A DNA stretch of 7,173 nt, taken from NCBI GenBank assembly GCA_947037905.1, contig CAMQUX010000066.1, forward strand, positions 1 to 7,173, in the 5' to 3' direction. Each line of letters starts with the position of its first letter. Position 1 is the first letter of the stretch. This stretch comes from an uncultured Desulfovibrionaceae bacterium. Its GTDB lineage: Bacteria > Desulfobacterota > Desulfovibrionia > Desulfovibrionales > Desulfovibrionaceae. Below, in pieces: positions 1 to 5,304 of the stretch. The notes under the pieces were generated by a model. It was not told where the DNA came from. It was given only the letters and a program-made list of their open reading frames with translations, and ran no database searches. The translations under genes were made by a program, and so were the position numbers.

Positions 1-419
1 ATAGTGAGTAGCGCTTCTATGCCCTCTATTTTTTCTGCACGAACTAAACTTATAAATGTATTTATGCCACAAAGTACGCCTTTCTCTGCTTGAATATTTT
101 CTACTATATTTAAAACATATGCTCGTGCGTCTCTTATCTGTTCTTGCTTTTCTGTTAAATCTTTTTTTATAAAACTTGTTATATTTTGATTTACAATATT
201 ATTTTCATTTTCATTAAGTACAGCTAAGTTTACAAATAGGGTATCTTTTATAGTCTGTTGTGTACTTGTAGGCATGCTTTGCACTAACCATAAATTACCG
301 CCTTGTTTTTTAGCACGTTGTTCTGCTTGCCAGTTCTCTTTTTTAGCTGTACGAGCTACCCACATATGATTTGTGTTTAATAACGCTACAAGCTCTGCGG
401 TTGAAAATGATTTTTTCAC
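1..419 (-). CDS. Mu A-type transposase, N-terminal part (runs off left edge)
   Basis: This is the beginning of the DDE recombinase that would integrate and replicatively transpose the prophage. Only about 139 codons are visible. The N-terminus reads KKSFSTAELVALL, then WVARTAKKENWQ, QRAKKQGGNLW and QSMPTSTQQTI. This is the pattern of the Mu transposase N-terminal DNA-binding (winged helix) domain: a helical start, a 'GW/NW' position, a basic stretch with GG, and a following 'LPxxxxxxI' motif. The catalytic core lies beyond the window. There is no in-frame ATG. An in-frame TGA lies 36 bp before GTG 419, and an AAAAGG about 10 bp before that GTG supports it as the start. The gene follows the Ner-like gene on the same strand after 131 bp, as A follows ner in Mu. 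The identification rests on motif resemblance in a partial protein. Confidence 0.8.
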   Translation of the reverse strand, partial: MKKSFSTAELVALLNTNHMWVARTAKKENWQAEQRAKKQGGNLWLVQSMPTSTQQTIKDTLFVNLAVLNENENNIVNQNITSFIKKDLTEKQEQIRDARAYVLNIVENIQAEKGVLCGINTFISLVRAEKIEGIEALLT

Positions 420-550
420 TCTTAAATTGCCTTTTATAGTTCTATAGCTATTATTTCATTATATTCTTCTGCACTGTAGGTTACTTTTCTTGTATTTTCT
501 GCTACTTAGTATTTTTAGTATTTATTATTACAAAGAGTTTTTTAATCTCG
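420..550 (-). other. Intergenic space between ner-like gene and transposase
   Basis: These 131 bp separate the two early genes. On the minus strand I find no open frame with a start and ribosome-binding site other than the GTG at 419. The stretch is very AT-rich and has no strong hairpin. Both genes probably share one early transcript. Confidence 0.4.
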
Positions 551-778
551 CTATTTTTTTGCTACTCCCAAAAATTCACTCGGACAGCCTATTTTTTTTA
601 GATGATTCAAAACTCGCTTATTATTTTTAGTACCTTTTATAGTTTCACCCACTAAAGTTGCGCTTACGCCTATATCTCTTGATATTAAAGACATAGAAAG
701 ATTCTTTTTTGCGAGATATTCTCGTATAAGATACGGACGCCTAAATCGCCCTGCCCCTACCCCTGCTAATTCGTTCAT
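551..778 (-). CDS. Ner/Cro-like helix-turn-helix regulator
   Basis: A 75-residue basic protein. A predicted helix-turn-helix spans about residues 17-50: LIREYLAKKNLSMSLISRDI followed by GVSATLVGETIKG, with the usual Gly-Val-Ser turn between the two helices. The tail (RVLNHLKKIGCPSEFLG) resembles the end of small Mu-like phage Ner/Cro-type proteins. In Mu, Ner is the first early gene, is divergent from repressor c, and shuts down repressor and early transcription. Here it is likewise first, divergent from the repressor gene and upstream of the transposase. ATG 778 is preceded on the minus strand by AGAGG with about 6 bp spacing, a good ribosome-binding site. DNA binding is well supported by the motif; the Ner role is inferred from position. 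Confidence 0.75.
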   Translation of the reverse strand: MNELAGVGAGRFRRPYLIREYLAKKNLSMSLISRDIGVSATLVGETIKGTKNNKRVLNHLKKIGCPSEFLGVAKK

Positions 779-885
779 TCTTTACCTCTTTTTTAATAGA
801 CAGACTTATTTTTTTCTGTAAGGTTTAAAAAAAAACTTTTAAAATAAACCAATATTAAAAAGTGTTTTCTTAAACTCATGAACAT

Positions 886-914
886 GTTTTACGGATTATA
901 TTCCATATTGTCAA
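886..914 (-). promoter_or_regulatory. Candidate early promoter for ner-like gene/transposase
   Basis: On the minus strand a perfect TTGACA (914-909) is followed after 17 bp by TAAAAC (891-886, four of six matches to TATAAT). It overlaps the leftmost GATTATA box and lies between that box and the next, so a bound repressor would block it. It implies a leader of about 100 nt, which contains an A-rich stretch with a weak GGTTTA/TAAACC inverted repeat (822-850). The -10 match is imperfect, so the exact promoter is uncertain. Confidence 0.35.
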
Positions 915-967
915 GGATTATAGTCAATACTATTAATGATTATAGTCAATATATTGTAAATATAATC
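894..967. promoter_or_regulatory. Operator array: three 22-bp-spaced boxes plus an inverted copy
   Basis: GATTATATTCCATA (894-907), GATTATAGTCAATA (916-929) and GATTATAGTCAATA (938-951) start exactly 22 bp apart. The second and third are identical over 14 bp. A fourth box lies in inverted orientation at 967-961 (TATAATC on the plus strand). Exact 22-bp spacing is about two DNA turns, so the direct copies face the same side of the helix, as expected for cooperative binding. The array sits between the divergent repressor and Ner-like genes, where Mu and lambdoid phages keep their operators. The inverted copy coincides with a TATAAT suited as the repressor -10 box. Binding by the repressor, the Ner-like protein or both is inferred. 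Confidence 0.75.
961..966 (+). promoter_or_regulatory. Candidate -10 box of the repressor promoter
   Basis: This is a perfect TATAAT 31 bp before the repressor ATG. It would give a leader of about 24 nt that retains the AAAAGGA ribosome-binding site (984-990). No good -35 hexamer lies 16-18 bp upstream; that position is occupied by the third operator box, so the promoter may be weak or regulator-dependent. A second pair, TTGTAA (954-959) and TATAAA (977-982) with 17 bp spacing, matches better, but its transcript would start inside the ribosome-binding site. Confidence 0.4.
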
Positions 968-996
968 AGTTTTATATATAAATAAAAGGATTTACT

Positions 997-1656
997 ATGG
1001 AAAGTTTGGGTTCACGTTTGCGATATATAAGAATAAATATTTGCAATTTAAAGCAGAAAGAGTTTGCTGATTTACTGAGTATACCACAAGATACACTTGG
1101 TCGATACGAAAGAAATGCAATAAAACCGAGTTCTGATATTCTTATACTTTATACTATAAAAGTGGATTTTAATACACATTGGCTTTTGACTGGTAAGGGA
1201 AATCCTCTTAATGGGGGTGATATTTTACAAGAAGAAGATGTTGAGTTATGTATGATACCGCTAGTTTCTGCAAGTCTTTCTGCGGGAAATGGTAGTTTTG
1301 AAGTAGAGGGGAATATTGAGAAGCATCTTGCTTTTAGGCGTGATTTTTTACGCTCAAAGGGCAGTATAAAGGATATGGTTTTAATGAAAGTTTCAGGGGA
1401 TAGTATGGAGCCTGAAATAAAAGATAGGGATACTGTGTTGGTTGATCAGAGTCAAAAACGATTTGTTGCCAATGGTATTTACGCTGTAGGATTTGGGGAG
1501 ACTATATATTTAAAAAAGATAAATGCGCTACCTAATAAGATTGTGCTAGAGAGTATTAATAAAAAGTATGAGCCCATTACAATAGAGCTGCATGATATAG
1601 AAGATAGTGTACGGATACTTGGGCGTGCAGTGTGGTGGTGTAGGGAAGTTGGCTAG
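997..1656 (+). CDS. LexA/CI-type phage repressor (XRE helix-turn-helix + S24 peptidase)
   Basis: A 219-residue two-domain repressor. Residues about 5-70 form an XRE-type helix-turn-helix: KEFADLLSIPQDTLGRYERN, followed by the typical NTHWLLTGKG end. Residues about 88-215 are an S24 self-cleavage domain. They hold an Ala-Gly pair (96-97) as probable cleavage site, the nucleophile Ser136 in SGDSMEP and the general base Lys173 in YLKK. The Ser-Lys distance of 37 residues equals that in LexA (Ser119/Lys156). ATG 997 has AAAAGGA 6 bp upstream. It should hold the prophage silent by binding the array upstream and be inactivated by RecA-stimulated self-cleavage after DNA damage. Mu's own c repressor lacks this peptidase domain, so the switch is of lambda/LexA style on a Mu-type phage. 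Confidence 0.9.
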   Translation: MESLGSRLRYIRINICNLKQKEFADLLSIPQDTLGRYERNAIKPSSDILILYTIKVDFNTHWLLTGKGNPLNGGDILQEEDVELCMIPLVSASLSAGNGSFEVEGNIEKHLAFRRDFLRSKGSIKDMVLMKVSGDSMEPEIKDRDTVLVDQSQKRFVANGIYAVGFGETIYLKKINALPNKIVLESINKKYEPITIELHDIEDSVRILGRAVWWCREVG

Positions 1657-1723
1657 AGGGTGTGTGGGGAAGTTATAAAATTTTGGAAAATAGGATTTAT
1701 ATATTATTAAAGAGAGGATTAGT

Positions 1724-2359
1724 GTGCAGGAAGAAGAGAAAATAATTAATGTAGAAGAAGAAATGGATAAACAATACATGGATAAACAGCAACTTATTTT
1801 TTTAGAATACACATATAAAGAATATCATCGTAAAAATATAGATGAGCCCAACAGGCAAATAAAAATACTACAGCAATTTTTATGGTTCGCAGTTATTATT
1901 ATGACTGCTCAATTTTCTTTATTTTGGAAATTTTTTGATGCTTTACGCAATGCAAATCTAACAAACATAGCTGAAACTGAATTGCTCTACTTACTAGCTC
2001 TAGTTATATTTTCACTATTATTTTCTGTTTTTTCAGTGTACTATTGCCTTCATATTTTTATTTTAGCTTTGCCCCAACTATCAAAAAAAATAAAATCAAA
2101 AAATGTAGAGAATGCACCATTTCCTCACATAGATTTTTCTAATGAGACAAGTGAACCTCTTTTAACATGGGTCAGCAAAGTATTATCAGATTTAAATAAA
2201 GCAATAAAAATTTGCAATGTTTATATTGAAAATACTGAGAATGCTTTGGATAAAAGCGCAAAATTATTAAAAAAATCAATGATACTTGGATTTCTTGGTT
2301 CTGGTCTTAGTATTATAACTATTTTATCTATAACATCTTCTTTCCAAAAAATAGTCTGA
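1724..2359 (+). CDS. Unrecognised three-TM membrane protein, probable lysogenic cargo gene
   Basis: A 211-residue protein I cannot assign to a named family. The N-terminus (1-25) is acidic and charged. It is followed by hydrophobic segments at about 52-72 and 88-115, a mostly helical hydrophilic region (about 118-183), and a third hydrophobic segment at about 185-206 preceded by KSAKLLKKS. There is no signal peptide and no catalytic motif. The layout of two TM helices, a soluble helical stretch and a further TM helix near the C-terminus resembles small membrane effectors of anti-phage systems (SLATT, PycTM); this is a likeness of topology only. The start is GTG 1724, chosen because AGAGAGGA (1711-1718) lies 5 bp before it. 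The gene follows the repressor by 67 bp on the same strand and may be co-expressed in the lysogen. This suggests superinfection exclusion or defence. It looks more AT-rich than the tail genes. Confidence 0.7.
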   Translation: MQEEEKIINVEEEMDKQYMDKQQLIFLEYTYKEYHRKNIDEPNRQIKILQQFLWFAVIIMTAQFSLFWKFFDALRNANLTNIAETELLYLLALVIFSLLFSVFSVYYCLHIFILALPQLSKKIKSKNVENAPFPHIDFSNETSEPLLTWVSKVLSDLNKAIKICNVYIENTENALDKSAKLLKKSMILGFLGSGLSIITILSITSSFQKIV

Positions 2360-2367
2360 TACTATAA

Positions 2368-2508
2368 AAACTAACACCACTCCATTCTATAAGTGAAAGA
2401 ATAGCTTGTTACACAGAAAATTCATGTACTCAGAGTGAATACAAATCATCAAGTGAATACAAATCATTAAATGATAAATTCAAAGAATTACTTTATACTA
2501 GGGAATAA
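2368..2508 (+). pseudogene. Possible gene remnant: 46 open codons without a start codon
   Basis: After an in-frame TAA at 2365 this frame stays open to TAA 2506-2508. It ends in plausible protein-like text (NDKFKELLYTRE) and contains a six-residue near-repeat (SEYKSS, SEYKSL). No ATG, GTG, TTG or CTG occurs in the frame. It is in a different frame from the membrane protein that ends at 2359. The stop touches the left arm of the terminator hairpin, a common place for a gene to end. It may be the tail of a decayed gene or simply non-coding sequence. Confidence 0.25.
2434..2469. repeat. 18-bp tandem direct repeat, two copies
   Basis: The unit AGTGAATACAAATCATCA at 2434-2451 is repeated at 2452-2469 with a single C-to-T difference. 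Eighteen bp is a multiple of three and keeps the surrounding open frame. Two copies are too few to suggest iterons or CRISPR. Confidence 0.7.
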
Positions 2509-2542
2509 ACGAAAAGCACTTTTAACAAAGTGCTTTTCGTTT
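2507..2542. terminator. Strong bidirectional terminator hairpin
   Basis: A perfect 16-bp stem, AAACGAAAAGCACTTT (2507-2522) paired with 2527-2542, closes a four-base TAAC loop; a T-A pair at 2506/2543 extends it. Both outer ends are T-rich in their own direction of reading (CGTTT), so it can act on either strand. It lies between two convergent units, the rightward repressor/membrane-protein unit and the leftward lysis cassette, so it probably ends both transcripts. Confidence 0.75.
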
Positions 2543-2730
2543 ACCCTCCCAAATGGCTTTTAAGCCGTTTAACTACCGTTTAATTTTTATCCTAAGTGCT
2601 TGCTTGTTACATTGCCCTAGTTTTGATACTAAAATGCGTTTAAGAGGATTTTAAGAGATTTTTATATGCGCTCTCTAATTGTAACTATTTTTAAAACTCA
2701 TTACTCTTTTATACTTTTTATAGCGTAGTA
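2543..2730. other. Non-coding stretch with short 11-bp-spaced repeats
   Basis: I see no gene here on either strand; the longest starts on the minus strand give fewer than 15 codons. It contains a small palindrome GGCTTTTAAGCC (2555-2566), a CCGTTTAA pair (2565 and 2576) and a TTTAAGAG pair (2639 and 2650), each pair spaced 11 bp. It lies downstream of the DUF2730 gene and most likely serves as its 3' region. Confidence 0.5.
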
Positions 2731-3066
2731 TTATTTCTTCTTACCTCGCAATAAATAATCCTCTTGCCTCTCTACCTTCTGCTCTACTCTTTCAAGTATC
2801 TCTGCCATGGTGCTCATTCTCCCCACCATCTTTTCTATCTGCAAAGAAAGCTCGTGGATGTTTTTTGTATTTGGACGACTATTTAAATTCTGCTCAATCT
2901 CTTGTGTTTGAATTTTTAAATCACTGACCACACCTGTTAGATTATTCATACAATCTGCACAGTACTTTTGGCTCACAAATTCTTTTCTAAAACTCCAAAA
3001 TGCCCAGCCTAAAACCATCTGCGTCGCAAATATACCAAGTGGCAAATATCTATAAAAATTATCCAT
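2731..3066 (-). CDS. DUF2730 family Mu gp25-like protein (N-terminal TM + coiled coil)
   Basis: A 111-residue protein with one hydrophobic segment at about 7-26, then a long heptad-rich region (about 45-105) including NIHELSLQIEKMVGRMSTMA and EILERVEQKVERQEDYLL, and a basic KKK end. The 'dlHeLslqiekl..emstm.eLLervE.qv..qEdyLL' pattern matches the DUF2730 family found in Mu-like phages next to lysis genes. Its function is not established. A membrane anchor plus a periplasmic or cytoplasmic coiled coil would also suit a spanin-like or holin-partner role, which is inference from position. It has two cysteines, CADC (36-39). ATG 3066 follows the holin stop by 3 bp, with AGGGA about 9 bp upstream, so translation is probably coupled. 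Confidence 0.75.
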   Translation of the reverse strand: MDNFYRYLPLGIFATQMVLGWAFWSFRKEFVSQKYCADCMNNLTGVVSDLKIQTQEIEQNLNSRPNTKNIHELSLQIEKMVGRMSTMAEILERVEQKVERQEDYLLRGKKK

Positions 3067-3069
3067 TCT

Positions 3070-3663
3070 CTACAGTCCCTTCTTTGCTAAAGGATTTTTC
3101 TCGTTCATTCTATCGCCAAACCACCACGTGACCGCTGTGGTTGTTAAATACAAAACAACTGTTATTACTTGCTCTACAAGTGAGCTTGCTTGAACTGCTG
3201 TTAATGGCTCGCCGATACTTTGCAAAACATCCCACGCTTTTTTACTTATCCATGTTGAAACAATAAGTAAGTATATAGTAATTGCAGGACGTGCTAAGCC
3301 TTTTAGCAAATCAGCAAGTCCAAATAAAAAACATAAAAGCACACCAACTGGCAGAGCAAAAAAACTTGCAACACCTTGTTGTGTAAATAATTTTGCGAAA
3401 AGTGTACCGCCTAATAGTTTCTCGTTGCCCACTTTTTGGCTAAGAGCAAAGCTTTTTTCTTCTTCGATATCTCGCATGCCACCTATGTTTGTTTCTGTTA
3501 TAAGCAGGTTCATTTCTGCCTCTGCTCGAGTATTTGCCGCGTTTAATTTTGCAAATGCTAACTCGTGCGCATGCTCTTCTTTTAACTGTTTTCTCTTATT
3601 ATATCCGCTCCAAATAGTGCCGACTAAGCCTGTTAGCCCGCCGCCAAATATTACCTCTAACAT
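3070..3663 (-). CDS. Holin-like protein of the three-TM phage holin family
   Basis: A 197-residue protein. It starts with a glycine-rich hydrophobic segment (GGGLTGLVGTIWSGYNKRKQ, residues 7-26), followed by a charged Ala/Glu-rich helix (about 27-80). Three hydrophobic segments then lie at about 101-119, 126-141 and 163-181, ending in TTTAVTWWFGDR. The ARPAITIYL and WWFGDR stretches are typical of the three-TM holin family of tailed phages and gene-transfer agents. Such proteins permeabilise the inner membrane at the end of the lytic cycle. ATG 3663 lies 3 bp after the stop of the upstream DUF5675 gene. Its ribosome-binding site, AAAAGGGG, sits inside the last codons of that gene, pointing to coupled translation. 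Family assignment is by motif; holin activity is inferred. Confidence 0.75.
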   Translation of the reverse strand: MLEVIFGGGLTGLVGTIWSGYNKRKQLKEEHAHELAFAKLNAANTRAEAEMNLLITETNIGGMRDIEEEKSFALSQKVGNEKLLGGTLFAKLFTQQGVASFFALPVGVLLCFLFGLADLLKGLARPAITIYLLIVSTWISKKAWDVLQSIGEPLTAVQASSLVEQVITVVLYLTTTAVTWWFGDRMNEKNPLAKKGL

Positions 3664-3666
3664 TTT

Positions 3667-4098
3667 CTATACCCCTTTTATTATTAAATTGAATGATTCA
3701 TTTTCTAGTATTATTGAAAGTTCATCTACCGCAGACTTGCTCGTTATCACCGCACGCTGCCCTGCAAGAATTCCTCGTTTTTTACCTAATAATATACACC
3801 CGTGCACATTACTTTTTAAACCCTTGCTTGTATCGCCCGCAAAGTTTCCTGCATGTATTAAAATAAAGCTCCTATTCTCTACGTTTTGCACCCAGTAACA
3901 TAGACCAAAACGTGGACTTTTTCGCATGCACACTTCATAGGTTCCTGTTGGTATGCACGATATATTCCCTCTATTTTCTCGCCACGGAAGCTCTAAAGTA
4001 AAAAATGATACGTTTAGATGTGAAATGTGCAAAATTCCCTCTGTGCCGTGATCGCTTGTTCTTTGCCTCTGCAATGTTATGTATATATTTTCTCTCAT
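3667..4098 (-). CDS. DUF5675 family phage protein, lysis cassette
   Basis: About 143 residues if started at the internal ATG 4098, where the family pattern begins (MRENIYITLQRQRTSDHGTEG). Conserved features follow: TLELPWRE, CIPTGTYEV, SPRFG, ILIHAGN (His82) and HGCILLG (His99, Cys101), then AVITSKSAVDEL. These define DUF5675, a phage family of unknown function often found beside holins. The His...HGC arrangement resembles the active site of YkuD-type L,D-transpeptidases, so a peptidoglycan-acting role is possible but unproven. A longer frame reaches ATG 4194 and would overlap the divergent N gene by 8 bp. I reject it because the extra 32 residues are outside the family pattern and have no ribosome-binding site. 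ATG 4098 also lacks a clear one and lies in the loop of a perfect inverted repeat. It is the first gene of a three-gene minus-strand cassette. Confidence 0.75.
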   Translation of the reverse strand: MRENIYITLQRQRTSDHGTEGILHISHLNVSFFTLELPWRENRGNISCIPTGTYEVCMRKSPRFGLCYWVQNVENRSFILIHAGNFAGDTSKGLKSNVHGCILLGKKRGILAGQRAVITSKSAVDELSIILENESFNLIIKGV

Positions 4099-4110
4099 AG
4101 AGAAAATATA
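4084..4110. promoter_or_regulatory. Perfect 12-bp inverted repeat around a start codon
   Basis: TATATTTTCTCT (4084-4095) and AGAGAAAATATA (4099-4110) are exact reverse complements. The three-base spacer, CAT on the plus strand, is the ATG of the DUF5675 gene on the minus strand. As DNA it could be a dimeric operator in the divergent lysis/tail control region. As RNA it would place the start codon in the tip of a hairpin. Confidence 0.7.
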
Positions 4111-4131
4111 GTGTAAGCAAATTAAAACAAA

Positions 4132-4153
4132 TACACTGCAAGTTTGCAGGGTA
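4132..4153. promoter_or_regulatory. Near-palindrome upstream of gene N, candidate late operator
   Basis: CTGCAAGTTTGCAG (4136-4149) is a 14-bp dyad with six perfectly paired bases each side of GT. The symmetry continues with one mismatch per side to TAC...GTA at 4132-4153. It lies 33 bp before the N start, in the divergent space. I find no good sigma70 promoter for N here, so an activator-dependent late promoter, as Mu uses with its C protein, is plausible. Confidence 0.4.
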
Positions 4154-4186
4154 TTAGTGCATAAATCTTTCATGTAAAAAAGATAC

Positions 4187-5293
4187 ATGAACAAGAAAAC
4201 CTCATTTAAAAATATACCATTTCATACAGAAAACATAAATTTCGACGGCTCTAGTAGACGTGTGACTTTACATGAATACCCTTTTAAAAATGAAAGCTTC
4301 ACAGAAGATTTAGGAGCAAGTAGTAAAAGTATGAGCGTATCTGCTTATATACTGGGCGCAGATTACGAAATTAGGCGAGACGCTTTAATTAAAGCATGTA
4401 CCACTAAAGGTGCTGGAACACTTCTTTTAGCAAATTTTGCGAGCATGCAGGCAATCTGTACGGCTTGTAGCGTAAGTGAGAATAAAGAAGGAAAGATAGC
4501 CACTTTTTCCCTCAGCTTTAATATTGTAGATAATCAAAAAATACCACTGCCTCTAATAAATACTGCAGGTATTATATCTCAAAAAACAAATAATTTAGCT
4601 GCAAAAATAGAAGAGAATTTTATAAAAAGCTACAATCCTCAACAGTTTTTAAGTAGCCATATAAAATATATCGAAACGTATTTACATGCTGTTTTTGATC
4701 ATATTTTCACTCAGCCCATATTTATAGATATATTCAACGCCGCAAGTGTATTCCATCATGTCTACCAAGGCATCAAGATACTTAGCAATGAAGAATCACG
4801 AAAGGAACTTTTAGGAAAACTCTATACAGCAATAGAAAAAGTGCTGCTCTCTGTAAGTGCTGAAGTAGCCTTAGAGGTAGCAAAAACTTGCGAGAATGTG
4901 AAACGTATGTGTTTACGCCTTATAGTCATGCAAATGGCTGATAGTTTAAAGAATACGGATTTTGCAAACAAAGAAGCTGGGAAAAGTGAATTTTATAAGG
5001 TGCATACATATCTTGAAAAAGAGCTACAGCACGCAAGTCGTTTACGTGAAGATAGTACCTATTTTGCTCTTGAAGATATGCGTTCTGCCCTTGTGCAAGA
5101 TATTTTAACACGTGCGGTTAATTTACCAAACATAACGACATTTCAAACCATAAGAACAGAGCCAGCAATAGTTATAGCACATCGTTTAGGTGGTGGTGAG
5201 GAACTAGCACGTGATATTGAAACACGAAACGCTATTAACCACGCAGGATTTGTACGTGGTGGCAGCACTTTAACTGCTTTAAACAAGGTTTAA
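4187..5293 (+). CDS. N: Mu N-like DNA circularisation / tail protein
   Basis: A 368-residue protein whose first ~115 residues match the DNA-circularisation N-terminal domain of Mu N-type proteins: SSRRVTLHEYPF (22-33), EDLG (40-43), YILGADYEIRRDALIKAC (54-71), GAGTLLLANF (75-84), CSVSENKEGKIATFSLSF (94-111). The C-terminus (about 327-367) has the family ending IAHRLGGGEELARDI...RNAINHAGFVRGGSTLTAL. In Mu, N is a baseplate/tail component acting before P. ATG 4187 is the only reasonable start, since an in-frame TAA lies 12 bp before it; the ribosome-binding site is weak. It is shorter than Mu N (about 490 residues), with the difference in the middle. It is the first gene of a tight operon with P, gp45 and gp46. 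No tape-measure gene precedes it. Confidence 0.88.
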   Translation: MNKKTSFKNIPFHTENINFDGSSRRVTLHEYPFKNESFTEDLGASSKSMSVSAYILGADYEIRRDALIKACTTKGAGTLLLANFASMQAICTACSVSENKEGKIATFSLSFNIVDNQKIPLPLINTAGIISQKTNNLAAKIEENFIKSYNPQQFLSSHIKYIETYLHAVFDHIFTQPIFIDIFNAASVFHHVYQGIKILSNEESRKELLGKLYTAIEKVLLSVSAEVALEVAKTCENVKRMCLRLIVMQMADSLKNTDFANKEAGKSEFYKVHTYLEKELQHASRLREDSTYFALEDMRSALVQDILTRAVNLPNITTFQTIRTEPAIVIAHRLGGGEELARDIETRNAINHAGFVRGGSTLTALNKV

Positions 5294-5304
5294 AAGGCGT
5301 TTAA

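Noticed and set aside
1546..1812. 88-codon minus-strand open frame across the repressor end and membrane-protein start
   Set aside because: It is antisense to two genes with good starts, is Cys/Ser/Tyr-rich, and resembles no protein pattern.
2434..2469. Tandem repeat as a CRISPR or iteron array
   Set aside because: Only two adjacent 18-bp copies with no spacers, no replication gene beside them and no cas genes.
2507..2542. Hairpin arms containing CGAAAA, reminiscent of Mu A end-binding sites, as a possible prophage end
   Set aside because: The perfect 16-bp stem with a 4-nt loop between convergent genes is explained by a terminator. No terminal TG/CA with a host junction or array of further binding sites is visible nearby.
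2470..2562. Small 30-codon ORF starting at ATG 2471 and reading through the terminator hairpin
   Set aside because: It runs through the terminator stem, lacks a ribosome-binding site and has no recognisable sequence character.
3425..3898. 157-codon plus-strand open frame
   Set aside because: It is antisense to the holin-like and DUF5675 genes, which have clear family motifs and good ribosome-binding sites or coupling. Its translation looks like a low-complexity shadow.
4099..4194. Upstream extension of the DUF5675 gene to ATG 4194 (32 extra residues, hydrophobic)
   Set aside because: The extra residues fall outside the conserved family pattern, would overlap the divergent N gene by 8 bp, cross two palindromes, and have no ribosome-binding site. 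A signal-anchor function cannot be fully excluded.
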